Origin: an uncultured Alistipes sp.
Lineage (GTDB): Bacteria; Bacteroidota; Bacteroidia; Bacteroidales; Rikenellaceae
Assembly: GCA_900542505.1 (NCBI GenBank)
Contig: UQNV01000008.1
Location: forward strand, 1 to 61,127
Direction: 5' to 3'
DNA: 61,127 bases
The position numbers and the translations under genes were made by a program. The notes beneath the pieces are model-generated. The model had not been told where the DNA came from. It saw only the letters and a list, made by a program, of their open reading frames with translations, and made no database searches. This document shows positions 33,697-42,239 of this stretch, piece after piece; the stretch's first letter is position 1, and each line of letters starts with the position of its first letter.

Positions 33697-33811
33697 GCGG
33701 CCCTCACTCCTGTTGCGGCGCCCGCGGTCCTCACCCCTGTTGCAGCGCCCAGTGTCCGCGGTCCTCTCCCCTGTTGCAGCACCCGCGGTCCTCACCCCTG
33801 TTGCAGCGCCC
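33697..33811. repeat. Tandem repeat, 27-nt unit, four copies
   Basis: Units of GCGGTCCTCACCCCTGTTGC followed by AGCGCCC begin at 33697, 33724, 33758 (after a 7-nt insertion) and 33785. It occupies the gap between corA and the DUF4375 gene. Confidence 0.8.
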
Positions 33812-33852
33812 GGCGCCCGGCCCACACCCGCCGCAGAGCTGCAGAGCCGCAA

Positions 33853-34341
33853 TCAGGCGGGAAACTCATCCCGATGCGTCTTGACGTAGTTCAGCAGCAT
33901 CGCCTCGTAGTTCTCCTCCAGAGCGAAATACTCCGCCTGCAGGGCGTCGATTTGCGCCTCGTCGCGCTGCGTGGCATGTTCGCAGCAGGGCGGCTCGATG
34001 CGCTCCAGCACCGCAAGCGCCCGTTCGATGATGTCGGCCCGCCGCACGGCGCCCAGCTCGCGGAAATAGCGGACCGCCGGCTCCAGCAGATGGTCGTAAC
34101 GGTTGTAGCAGAGCGCAAAGAAGCCGCACTCGCGCAGCTCGTCCTCGACCACTCGCGTCACGTAGAAGAGCCGCTCGCCGTGGCTCAGCCCTTCGGGGCA
34201 CTCCCGCTCGTTGCAGATGCCTTTCGCCTCGAGCGAACTCCAGATACGGTCGTAAAGCGCCTCGCCCGCCTGCGATTCGGTCTCGGCCACCGGCTCGGCG
34301 TCATACCGGGCATGACACAGTTTTTCGAAAAATTTCCACAT
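33853..34341 (-). CDS. DUF4375 (DMP19-like) protein
   Basis: 162 aa, helical, no signal peptide. The central part (LSHGERLFYVTRVVEDELRE, then GFFALCYNRYDHLLEPAV and YFRELGAVRRADIIERAL) is the DUF4375 pattern of paired helices. It begins MWKFFEKLCHARYD at the first reasonable ATG. Function unknown; the family includes a DNA-mimic protein of Neisseria by distant similarity. A TAAATTTG box (34408-34415, minus) may be its promoter. Confidence 0.8.
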   Translation of the reverse strand: MWKFFEKLCHARYDAEPVAETESQAGEALYDRIWSSLEAKGICNERECPEGLSHGERLFYVTRVVEDELRECGFFALCYNRYDHLLEPAVRYFRELGAVRRADIIERALAVLERIEPPCCEHATQRDEAQIDALQAEYFALEENYEAMLLNYVKTHRDEFPA

Positions 34342-34587
34342 GGTCTTCTCTTTTTGATGGGGCGGGATGCGCCGCGGCTTCCGACGGGAGGGCGGCACAT
34401 TCCCAAACAAATTTACGAAATTCCTGCAAATACCGTACTCCGCCGCCGCACCGATTTGCACCTCCGCCCCAAAAAATGCGCCGCCGGCCGCCCCGCCGCC
34501 GGCCGCTTCGCCCCCGAAAAGCGGCGTCCGCACGCTCTTCTTTCAAAGAAAGAAGAAAAACAGAGGGGCCATTCCCGCCAAAATCAC

Positions 34588-34595
34588 TATATTTG
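34588..34595 (+). promoter_or_regulatory. Promoter -7 element before the flippase gene
   Basis: TATATTTG, 18 nt before the ATG; no clear -33 element. It could drive the long plus-strand run that begins here. Confidence 0.5.
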
Positions 34596-34613
34596 CACAC
34601 TTATATCCGCGTC

Positions 34614-36176
34614 ATGCTCGAAAAACTGGCAAAACAGACCGCCGTCTACGGCATCAGCACCATCGTGGTGCGGTTCCTGAGCTACCTGCTCACGCCATAC
34701 TATACGCGCATTTTCGGACAGGAGACCTACGGCATCGTCACCGACGTCTATGCCCTCATCCCGCTGGCACTCACCCTGCTGACGATGGGCATGGAGTCGA
34801 GCTACTTCCGCTTTTCGGCCAAGGCCGAAGAGGCGGGCGGCGACGTGCGCGGGGCCAAGCGGCGCCTCTTCGCCACCACGTGGGGCGCCACCTCGCTGGC
34901 CGCCGTGCTCTTCTTCGCCCTCATCCTGCTCTTCCGCCGGGAGGTCTCCGCGGCGATGGGCCCGGCCTATGCCGCCCACCCCGACTACATCGTCTGGGTA
35001 GGACTCATCATCCTCTTCGACGTGGCGGCCTGCATCCCCTTCTCGCGACTGCGCGAACAGGGCCGCGCCATGACCTTCGTCGGCATCAAGGCGCTCAACG
35101 TGGTGCTCAACGTCGCGCTGGCCTTCGCCTTCGGCCTGGCGGGCCTCTTCGCCACGGAGTTCGGCGTAGGCTGGGTCTTCGTGGCCAACCTCGCGGCCAG
35201 CGTGGTGACCTGGGGCGTCATCCTCCTTACGACCGACCGCGTCCTCCCGCGCATCGACCGCCGGCTTCTGATGGCCGTCTTCGCCTACTCGCTGCCGCTG
35301 CTGGTGGGCGGCCTCGCGGGCACGGCCAACGAGTTCATCGACCGCCAGCTCATCAAATACCTCGTTCCCGAGGGGGCGATGGCCCAGCTGGGCGTCTACG
35401 GCGCCATCACCAAGATTGCCGTGGTGATGATGCTCTTCTACCAGATGTACCGCCTGGCGGCCGAACCCTTCTTCCTCTCGAACTTCCGCAAGTCGGAGTT
35501 CGTCGCCATGAACGCCGCGGCACTCAAATACTACGTCATGGCCTCGATGCTCATCTTCCTGGGCATCGCCCTCTTCCGCGACCTCTTCGCGCTGATTGTG
35601 GGGCGGGACTTCCGCGAGGGCATCTACATCCTGCCCGTCGTGCTGGGGGCCAACGTGCTGACGGGCGTCTGGCTCAACCTCTCGTTCTGGTACAAGCGCG
35701 AGGAGCGCACCTCGCTGGCCATCGTCGTCACGGGCACGGGCCTTGTGGCGATGCTCTGCTTCGGATGGGTGATGATTCCCCGCTGGGGCTACTTCGGCGC
35801 AGCCTGGGCGCGTCTGGCCAGCGAAACGGCGATGGTGGCCGTCAGCTGGTGGCTCAACCGCCGCTTCTTCCCCACGCCCTACGACTGGCGCCGCATCGGC
35901 GAGTATGTCGTCACGGCCCTCGCGGTCTTCTTCGTCTGCGAGCGCGCCGGTGCCATCACAGACAATATCTGGCTCAGCTATACGTTTAACATAGTGGCAT
36001 TTGCGGGCTATGCGGCCTACCTCGTACGGCGCGAGCACATCGACCTGAAGGCGATGCTCCGCTCGGCCCTCCGCCACCGGAAGCCGGCCGCCCCGGCCGC
36101 AAATGCGGACGGAGACGAACCCATGAACGACAACGGACAACCGACCGGAAACGACCATCCGGGCGGGAACAAATAG
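34614..36176 (+). CDS. Polysaccharide/oligosaccharide flippase (Wzx/MOP superfamily)
   Basis: 520 aa with 12-14 predicted membrane segments. N-terminal signature QTAVYGISTIVVRFLSYLLT, then YYTRIFGQETYGIVTDVYAL, typical of MATE/Wzx-like polysaccharide biosynthesis proteins. Moves lipid-linked glycans across the inner membrane. The C-terminal 30 residues are a hydrophilic Pro/Asn/Gly-rich tail. No glycosyltransferases are adjacent, so the substrate is unknown; holB follows after 12 nt. Confidence 0.9.
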   Translation: MLEKLAKQTAVYGISTIVVRFLSYLLTPYYTRIFGQETYGIVTDVYALIPLALTLLTMGMESSYFRFSAKAEEAGGDVRGAKRRLFATTWGATSLAAVLFFALILLFRREVSAAMGPAYAAHPDYIVWVGLIILFDVAACIPFSRLREQGRAMTFVGIKALNVVLNVALAFAFGLAGLFATEFGVGWVFVANLAASVVTWGVILLTTDRVLPRIDRRLLMAVFAYSLPLLVGGLAGTANEFIDRQLIKYLVPEGAMAQLGVYGAITKIAVVMMLFYQMYRLAAEPFFLSNFRKSEFVAMNAAALKYYVMASMLIFLGIALFRDLFALIVGRDFREGIYILPVVLGANVLTGVWLNLSFWYKREERTSLAIVVTGTGLVAMLCFGWVMIPRWGYFGAAWARLASETAMVAVSWWLNRRFFPTPYDWRRIGEYVVTALAVFFVCERAGAITDNIWLSYTFNIVAFAGYAAYLVRREHIDLKAMLRSALRHRKPAAPAANADGDEPMNDNGQPTGNDHPGGNK

Positions 36177-36188
36177 GAGACGACACCC

Positions 36189-37334
36189 ATGCGATTCGCC
36201 GACATAATCGGTCAGGACGACCTGAAACGCCACCTCGTGCAGGGCATCGACGCGGGGCGGGTGAGCCACGCCCAGCTCTTCACGGGTCGCGCCGGCTACG
36301 GGGCGCTGGCGCTGGCGGTGGCCTACGTGCAGTACCTCTGCTGCCGTCACCGCCACGACGGCGATTCGTGCGGCGAGTGCCCCGAATGCCGGCAGATTGC
36401 CTCGCTGGCCCACCCCGACCTGCATCTGGTCTTCCCGGTGAACCGCCAGGGCAAGAAGTCGGGCGAGGCGGTGCGCAGCGACGAGTTCCTGCCCCTCTTC
36501 CGCGAACTCTTCGCCCGGACGGGCGGCTGCTTCTCGCCGCAGATGTGGTACGACAGCCTCGACCTGGGCAAGACGCTCAAGGGACTCATCTCGGCCCGCG
36601 AGGCCGACGACATCATCCGCAAACTCTCCTTCAAGAGCTTCGAGGCGGAGTACAAGACGATGCTCGTCTGGCTGCCCGAGACGATGAACGAGGAGGCGGC
36701 CAACAAGCTGCTCAAGATTCTCGAGGAGCCGTGGGAGCGGACGCTCTTCCTGCTGGTGAGCGAGCAGCCGACGCTGCTGCTGCCCACCATCCTCTCGCGG
36801 ACGCAGGAGGTCACCGTACCGCGTCTCACCCCCGAGGTGCTCGAGGGCGAGGCGCTGCGCCGCGGTGTCGACGACCCGCTGCGCGCCCGCGACATGGCAC
36901 GGCTGGCCGACGGCGACCTGCTCGAACTGCAGCGCCTGGCGGCGGGCGAGAGCGACGCCCTGCGCCACGACAACTTCGAGCTCTTCTGCTCGCTCATGCG
37001 CCTGAGCTACAACGACCGCCACCTCGAACTGCTGGGCTGGGCCGAGGATGTGGCCGCCCTTTCGCGCGAGCAGCAGCGCGCCTTCCTGCGCGACGCGGCG
37101 CGGCTGCTGCGCGAGAGCTTCATGCTCCATGCGGGCATCGACTCCATCAGCTACCTGTGGGGCGAGGAGCTGGACTTCTGCCGGAAATTCTGCCCCTTCG
37201 TCGGCTCGTGGAACATCGAGCCGCTGGTGGCCGAGGTCGAGAGCGCCATGGCGCAAATCTCGCAGAACGGCAACCCCACCATCGTATTCACCCATTTCGC
37301 CCTTGCGGTGAGCAAAATGATAGGACGACGTTAA
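36189..37334 (+). CDS. holB: DNA polymerase III delta' subunit-like clamp-loader protein
   Basis: 381 aa. The AAA+ fold is evident: MRFADIIGQDDLKRHLVQGI, then HAQLFTGRAGYGALALAVAY (Walker A degenerate, as normal for delta'), zinc-site cysteines CGECPECRQIA with HPDLHLV after it, NKLLKILEEP and the SRTQ arginine-finger position (SRC in most). Part of the replicative clamp loader. The next gene, folK, starts 27 nt later. Confidence 0.92.
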   Translation: MRFADIIGQDDLKRHLVQGIDAGRVSHAQLFTGRAGYGALALAVAYVQYLCCRHRHDGDSCGECPECRQIASLAHPDLHLVFPVNRQGKKSGEAVRSDEFLPLFRELFARTGGCFSPQMWYDSLDLGKTLKGLISAREADDIIRKLSFKSFEAEYKTMLVWLPETMNEEAANKLLKILEEPWERTLFLLVSEQPTLLLPTILSRTQEVTVPRLTPEVLEGEALRRGVDDPLRARDMARLADGDLLELQRLAAGESDALRHDNFELFCSLMRLSYNDRHLELLGWAEDVAALSREQQRAFLRDAARLLRESFMLHAGIDSISYLWGEELDFCRKFCPFVGSWNIEPLVAEVESAMAQISQNGNPTIVFTHFALAVSKMIGRR

Positions 37335-37361
37335 ACACATTCATCAGAAACTGACAGAGCT

Positions 37362-37868
37362 ATGGCACGTGTGGTATTTTTGACGGGAGGAAATGTCGGC
37401 GACGTGAAGACGCGCCTGCAACGGGCACAACAGTTGCTCAACGAACGCGTAGGCGCCGTACTGCGCTGCTCGCACCGCTACGAGAGCGCCCCGTGGGGCT
37501 TCGATGCCGAGGAGCGTTTCTCGAACCAGGCCATCGAGGTCTCGACCGACCTCACGCCGCACGAGGTGCTCGACGCCATCGAGCAAATCGAGAACGAACT
37601 GGGACGCAACCGCGCGGCCGAGGCCATCGAACGGGCCCGCACGGGAAGCCGCTACTGCTCGCGCCCCATCGACATCGACATCCTCTTCTACGACGACGAG
37701 GTCATCCACGACGAACGGCTCGTCGTGCCCCATCCGCTCATCGCCGAACGGGAGTTCGCGCTGGTTCCGCTCTGCGAAATCATGCGCACGCGCCGCCATC
37801 CCGTCACAGGCCGGACCATGGAGGAGATGCTCGCGGCGCTCAAACAAAACAACAAACCGACATGCTGA
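37362..37868 (+). CDS. folK: 2-amino-4-hydroxy-6-hydroxymethyldihydropteridine pyrophosphokinase
   Basis: 168 aa, the usual HPPK length. LTGGNVGDVKTRLQ at the N-terminus (usually GSNxGD), SAPWGFDAEERFSNQAIEV, then SRPIDIDILFYDDEVI carrying the two Mg2+-binding aspartates, and VVPHPLIAEREFALVPL. Transfers pyrophosphate from ATP to 6-hydroxymethyl-7,8-dihydropterin in folate synthesis. Its stop codon overlaps the next gene by 7 nt. Confidence 0.95.
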   Translation: MARVVFLTGGNVGDVKTRLQRAQQLLNERVGAVLRCSHRYESAPWGFDAEERFSNQAIEVSTDLTPHEVLDAIEQIENELGRNRAAEAIERARTGSRYCSRPIDIDILFYDDEVIHDERLVVPHPLIAEREFALVPLCEIMRTRRHPVTGRTMEEMLAALKQNNKPTC

Positions 37869-38830
37869 AAGGGATAAAGACCAGAATAGCGGCCGCCATC
37901 TGCATCCTCGCGTGTTTCGCGGGCTGCTTCGAGGATGTCTCCTACGACACCTCCTACGTGCTCAAGCCGCTGCTTCAGACCGCCTCGGGCAGCGACGTGG
38001 CCCCGCTCGAGGGGACCACGGCCTACGCCTTTGCCGCCGATACGGCCGACTGGGAGGTGGTCTCCTACGAAGATGCGCTGGCGGGCATCATCACCTCGCG
38101 CCACAACCCCGCCGAGAAGAACAACACGCCGATAGCCACGGCCGAACCCTACCAGGCCGAGGGGGCAACCGGCTGGCTCTCGATGCGCATCCGCCGCTCG
38201 AGCGCCCTGGTGGTGGCCGTCGACCCGACCCACCGCATCTACGGCTACCGCCAGCAGGGCTTCGGCGAGAACATGCCGCGGCTCTACTCGACGGTGGTCT
38301 TCCGTCCGTGGAAGGAGGACTACGACGAGTCGAAGTCGTGGTTCATGCGCAACGACTTCTACACGCCGCCGCTCGAGGCGCAATACGTCATCGAGCCCTA
38401 CGTCGAGACCACCGAGGGCACGACGCCCGAGCTGCTCTCTTCGCTCAAGGCCTATGCCTATGCGGTCGACACCACCGACTGGAAGGTAGCCTCCTACGAT
38501 GACGCCACGCTGGGCATCATCACCTCGAAGTACGACGAGGAGGAGACCAAGCGCAACCCGATGGCCACGGCGGCCCGCGACTCCGAGACCGGCTTCTACA
38601 CGATGACCGTCACGAGCGAGCGCATCATGCTCATCGTCGCCGACACGCGCAACCGCCGCTACGCCTACAGCCGCCAGGACATCGACCTCACGGGCGGCCC
38701 CTATTCGTCGAAGGTCACCTTCCGCCCGTGGCGGACCGACTCGGTCTACGTCGAGGAGGGCTGGCGCTTCGTCAACAACTACGACCCCGACGCCGACAAG
38801 GAGGAGACCCTCAAAAACCGCAAACGATGA
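37862..38830 (+). CDS. Lipoprotein with two tandem homologous domains
   Basis: 322 aa. A lipoprotein signal peptide ends CILACFAGC (Cys about 20). Two internally similar halves follow: AYAFAADTADWEVVSYEDAL...GIITS...VVFRPW and AYAYAVDTTDWKVASYDDAT...GIITS...VTFRPW, each about 140 aa, indicating an internal duplication. Each looks like a beta-sandwich. Surface-exposed or periplasmic; function unknown. It overlaps folK by 7 nt and the next gene by 4 nt (ATGA), so it belongs to the same operon. Confidence 0.85.
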   Translation: MLKGIKTRIAAAICILACFAGCFEDVSYDTSYVLKPLLQTASGSDVAPLEGTTAYAFAADTADWEVVSYEDALAGIITSRHNPAEKNNTPIATAEPYQAEGATGWLSMRIRRSSALVVAVDPTHRIYGYRQQGFGENMPRLYSTVVFRPWKEDYDESKSWFMRNDFYTPPLEAQYVIEPYVETTEGTTPELLSSLKAYAYAVDTTDWKVASYDDATLGIITSKYDEEETKRNPMATAARDSETGFYTMTVTSERIMLIVADTRNRRYAYSRQDIDLTGGPYSSKVTFRPWRTDSVYVEEGWRFVNNYDPDADKEETLKNRKR

Positions 38831-40878
38831 ACGCCAGCAACCGACATGCACTGCGCGCCGTGAGCTTCGGCATCCTGCTGCTCGCCGGCTCGATGCTCCT
38901 GAGCCGCTGCGCCACGATGATGACGCCGACGGGCGGACCGAAGGACACGCTTCCTCCGGTCATCGTCGCCATGACGCCCGACAACTTCACGCGCAACATC
39001 CCGACCGTCCCGCGCGGCATGAAAATCTACATCGAGTTCGACGAGTTCGTCCAGCTCAAGGACCAGCAGAAGGAGTTCTTCACCTCGCCGCAGATGAAGA
39101 AGAAGCCGACGCTCTCGCTGCGCGGCCGGGGGCTGGTCATCCAGCTGCGCGACACGCTGGAGCCCAACACCACCTATGCGCTCAACTTCGGCAGCGCCAT
39201 CCAGGACAACAACGAGAACAACCCGCTCTACTCGATGCGCTACGTCTTCTCGACAGGCGACGAAATCGACTCGATGGTCCTCTCGGGCTACACGGCCGAC
39301 AGCTACAAGACCGACTCCGTGCCGAAGAGCTTCATCTGGTTCTACCCGGCCGACTCGGTGGACGAGACCCCCGACTACGACTCGACCATCTTCAACCGCA
39401 AGCCGGCGGTCATCGCCCGCGCCGAGACCAACGGCATCTTCATCGCCCAGAACCTCAAGCCCATCCCCTACCGCGTCTACGCCATCGAGGATACGAACGA
39501 CAACCAGATGTACGAACCCGGCGTCGACCAGGTGGGCTTCATCGAGGAGCTACACAACCCGGCCGAACTGCCCGACTTCGCCATCTGGTACGACTCCATC
39601 CGCCGCTACGTGACGGCCGAGCCGCAGCTCTACTTCCGCATGTTCACCGACGTGGCGTTCCGCCGCCAGATGCTCTCCGAGACGGCCCGTCCGCTCCAGC
39701 ACCAGGCGATGCTCTACTTCGCGGCGGCCAACCCCCGCATCGAGAGCATCCGCTTCGACAGCATCCCCGACGAGCGGGTCATCATCGACCCCCAGACCGT
39801 CGGCCGCGATACGGTGGCCCTCTGGTTCAACATGCCCGCCGAATCGCTGCCCGACACCATCCGGGGCAGCATCACCTACTTCAAGCACGACTCCATCCGC
39901 CAGCTGCAGCAGGTGACTGAGGAGCTGAAGCTCCCGTGGCGCCTCATCGAGACGAAGGCCGAGGAGCGCGAGCGCGAGAAACTCGAACGCGAGAAGCGCA
40001 AGGCCGAGGAGGCGGGCGAGGAGTGGACGCCGCCAGCCGAGAAGAACCCCTTCGCCTACAAGTTCTCCTCGACGGGCGAAATCAACCCCGAGCAGGACCT
40101 GGTCATCGACTTCGACTACCCGCTCGCGCGGCTCGACTCGGCCTCGCTGCTGCTCACGCGCAACCTGCCCGACAGCACGCGCGAGGAGGTGCCCGTACGC
40201 ATCGTCCGCGACACGGCGAATCTGCGCCGCTGGCACATCCGCGCCGGGTGGACTCCGGCCGAGAAGTATACGCTGACCATCCCCGCGGGAGCCATCACCG
40301 ACATCGCGGGCTTCTCGAACGACTCCATCACGGGCAACTATTCGACGATGGACCCCGAGAAGTTCGCCACCGTGAAAATCAACGTCACGGCGCCGGAAAA
40401 CGGGGCGAAATACATCATCCAGCTGCTCGACGGCAACGGCGCGCTCAAGCAGGAGAAACGCGACCTGACGGGGGGCCTCTGCCAGTTCAACTACGTGCCG
40501 GCGGGCGACATCCGCTTCCGCATCATCGAGGACATGAACGGCAACGGCAAGTGGGACGCCGGCAACCTCGTCGAGCGCCGCCAGCCCGAACGCACGGAGC
40601 TCTATGCCAACGAAAAGGGCGAGGACACCTTCGCCACGAAGGCCAACTGGGAGATGGAGTTCACGATGGACATGTCGCAGATTTTCGCCCCCGTGACGAT
40701 GGAGTCGCTCATCCGCATGCTCGACGAGCGCGAGGAGCAGCGCCTGCGGCGCGAGGCCGAGAAGCTGGCCAAAGAGGGCGACAAGGGACGCCGCGAACGC
40801 GAAATGCAGGAGCGGCAGGCCGACCAGGAGCGCTTCAACAACACCATGAATACCACGGGCGGCATGTTCATGCGATGA
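38827..40878 (+). CDS. Lipoprotein with SbsA-type Ig-like domain
   Basis: 683 aa. Lipoprotein signal with LLLAGSMLLSRC, then the Bacteroidota-typical start MMTPTGGPKDTLPPVIVAMT of Ig-like (SbsA_1/Big_5) proteins, two further Ig-like beta domains (about 40-140 and 440-530), a charged coil of about 40 aa (EEREREKLEREKRKAEE) and a C-terminal basic helix (MLDEREEQRLRREAEKLAKE). Exported, membrane-anchored, function unknown. Overlaps the preceding gene by ATGA. Confidence 0.85.
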   Translation: MNASNRHALRAVSFGILLLAGSMLLSRCATMMTPTGGPKDTLPPVIVAMTPDNFTRNIPTVPRGMKIYIEFDEFVQLKDQQKEFFTSPQMKKKPTLSLRGRGLVIQLRDTLEPNTTYALNFGSAIQDNNENNPLYSMRYVFSTGDEIDSMVLSGYTADSYKTDSVPKSFIWFYPADSVDETPDYDSTIFNRKPAVIARAETNGIFIAQNLKPIPYRVYAIEDTNDNQMYEPGVDQVGFIEELHNPAELPDFAIWYDSIRRYVTAEPQLYFRMFTDVAFRRQMLSETARPLQHQAMLYFAAANPRIESIRFDSIPDERVIIDPQTVGRDTVALWFNMPAESLPDTIRGSITYFKHDSIRQLQQVTEELKLPWRLIETKAEEREREKLEREKRKAEEAGEEWTPPAEKNPFAYKFSSTGEINPEQDLVIDFDYPLARLDSASLLLTRNLPDSTREEVPVRIVRDTANLRRWHIRAGWTPAEKYTLTIPAGAITDIAGFSNDSITGNYSTMDPEKFATVKINVTAPENGAKYIIQLLDGNGALKQEKRDLTGGLCQFNYVPAGDIRFRIIEDMNGNGKWDAGNLVERRQPERTELYANEKGEDTFATKANWEMEFTMDMSQIFAPVTMESLIRMLDEREEQRLRREAEKLAKEGDKGRREREMQERQADQERFNNTMNTTGGMFMR

Positions 40879-40900
40879 GGCCGCCGCACAGAGATACGCA

Positions 40901-41713
40901 ATGAAACGATTCGCAATCATAGGACTGCTGGCCGCGGCGCTGTTCTGCGGGACCGGCGCGCGGGCGCAGCATACGCTGGGCTTCGTCGTGGGCTACGGCA
41001 TGGGCAACGCCCGCTTCCAGCCCACGCAGGAGACCCGTGCCATCTGGGGCATGTACAGCGGCGGCCTGACGTGGCGCTACTACGGCAAGCAGCGCTTCGT
41101 CGGAGGCTTCGGCGCCGACCTGGAGTTTCTCCAGCAGGGCTTCTCGTTCGCACTCAACGCCTCGCAGGTCGAGGACAAGAAGGACTACAAGTACTACACG
41201 CGCCACGTCAACTCGGTGGTGCTGCCCATCGTCTGGCAGCCCCACGCCTACCTCTTCAAGCGCCACGTGAGGGTCTACCTCGAGGCGGCAGCCACCTTCT
41301 CCTACAACATCTCGTCGACCTACGAGGACGAGGTTGCGCGCGATGCCGGCACCGCCGACTGGAAGGGCGACTACCACTTCAAGGTCGAGCGCGACAACCG
41401 CTGGGGCTACGGCCTTGCCGGCGGCGCCGGCATCGCCTTCCTCATCCGGCGCTTCGAGCTGAACCTGCGCGCCCGCTACTACTTCGGCTATTCGGACATT
41501 GTGCGCAACCGCAACAAGTATGCGGACAACTCGACCGACGGCACCGAAAACCCCTTCTGGTCGACGCCGCTGCGTTCGCCGATGGACAACCTCAACATCA
41601 GCATCGGTCTGAGCTACCGTTTCAACAAGGAGGGCTTCGACACCTGGTTCGTGCCGCGCCACAAGCGTGAGAAGACCGAAGTCGAATTCAAATACGACCA
41701 GAAAAAACGATAA
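40901..41713 (+). CDS. Outer membrane beta-barrel protein
   Basis: 270 aa. Signal peptide (MKRFAIIGLLAAALFCGTGA then RAQ) and alternating beta-strands: LGFVVGYGMGNARF, GGLTWRYYGKQRFVGGFGAD, NLNISIGLSYRF, consistent with an eight-stranded OMP_b-brl/PorT-like barrel. Function unknown. Follows the Ig-like lipoprotein by 22 nt and precedes rbfA by 4 nt. Confidence 0.85.
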   Translation: MKRFAIIGLLAAALFCGTGARAQHTLGFVVGYGMGNARFQPTQETRAIWGMYSGGLTWRYYGKQRFVGGFGADLEFLQQGFSFALNASQVEDKKDYKYYTRHVNSVVLPIVWQPHAYLFKRHVRVYLEAAATFSYNISSTYEDEVARDAGTADWKGDYHFKVERDNRWGYGLAGGAGIAFLIRRFELNLRARYYFGYSDIVRNRNKYADNSTDGTENPFWSTPLRSPMDNLNISIGLSYRFNKEGFDTWFVPRHKREKTEVEFKYDQKKR

Positions 41714-41717
41714 CGAC

Positions 41718-42239
41718 ATGGAAACGACCCGTCAGCAGAAAATCGCCCGGCAGATTCAGAAGGACATCGCCGACATCTTCCAGAAGGAGGGGGCCGCGCT
41801 GGTCCGCGGGCTGCTCGTCACCGTCACGGCGGTGCGCGTCTCGCCCGACTTCAGCTATGCCAAAATCTACATCAGCGTCTTCCCCTTCGAGAAGAGCCGC
41901 GAGCTCATGGAGCGCCTCGACCACGAGAACTGGTTCGTCCGCCGCGCCCTGGGCCAGCGCATCCGCAACCAGTTGAAGAACGTTCCCGAACTGCAGTTCT
42001 TCCTCGACGACTCGCTCGAATACATCGAGCACATCGAGGAGGCGCTCAAACACTGCCCCCCGCCGCTCCGCCGCGAGCCTCCACCCGCCCCGCGCCCTTC
42101 CGCCCGGGGCGGTGAGCGCGGAACCCGACGCCGGCATGCCGCCGCTGCGCTCTCCGGAGCGCACGCCGCGGCCCACGGCACGCCCCGCGACACCCTCGCC
42201 GCCGAAGGACCCGACACACATCGCACCGCCACCGCATGA
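41718..42239 (+). CDS. rbfA: Ribosome-binding factor A with long C-terminal tail
   Basis: 173 aa. The first 113 residues are RbfA: RQQKIARQIQKDIADIF, VRVSPDFSYAKIYISVFP and VRRALGQRIRNQLKNVPELQ with FFLDDSLEYIEHIEE, the KH-type fold that matures the 30S subunit at 16S helix 1. The remaining 60 residues (from PPPLRREPPP) are low complexity, Pro/Arg/Ala-rich and without known counterpart. Start at METTRQQK, 4 nt after the barrel gene. Its stop overlaps the next start (ATGA). Confidence 0.92.
   Translation: METTRQQKIARQIQKDIADIFQKEGAALVRGLLVTVTAVRVSPDFSYAKIYISVFPFEKSRELMERLDHENWFVRRALGQRIRNQLKNVPELQFFLDDSLEYIEHIEEALKHCPPPLRREPPPAPRPSARGGERGTRRRHAAAALSGAHAAAHGTPRDTLAAEGPDTHRTATA

Noticed and set aside
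34587..37340. 917-aa antisense frame over flippase and holB
   Set aside because: Same antisense pattern; the plus-strand genes have clear families and overlaps.
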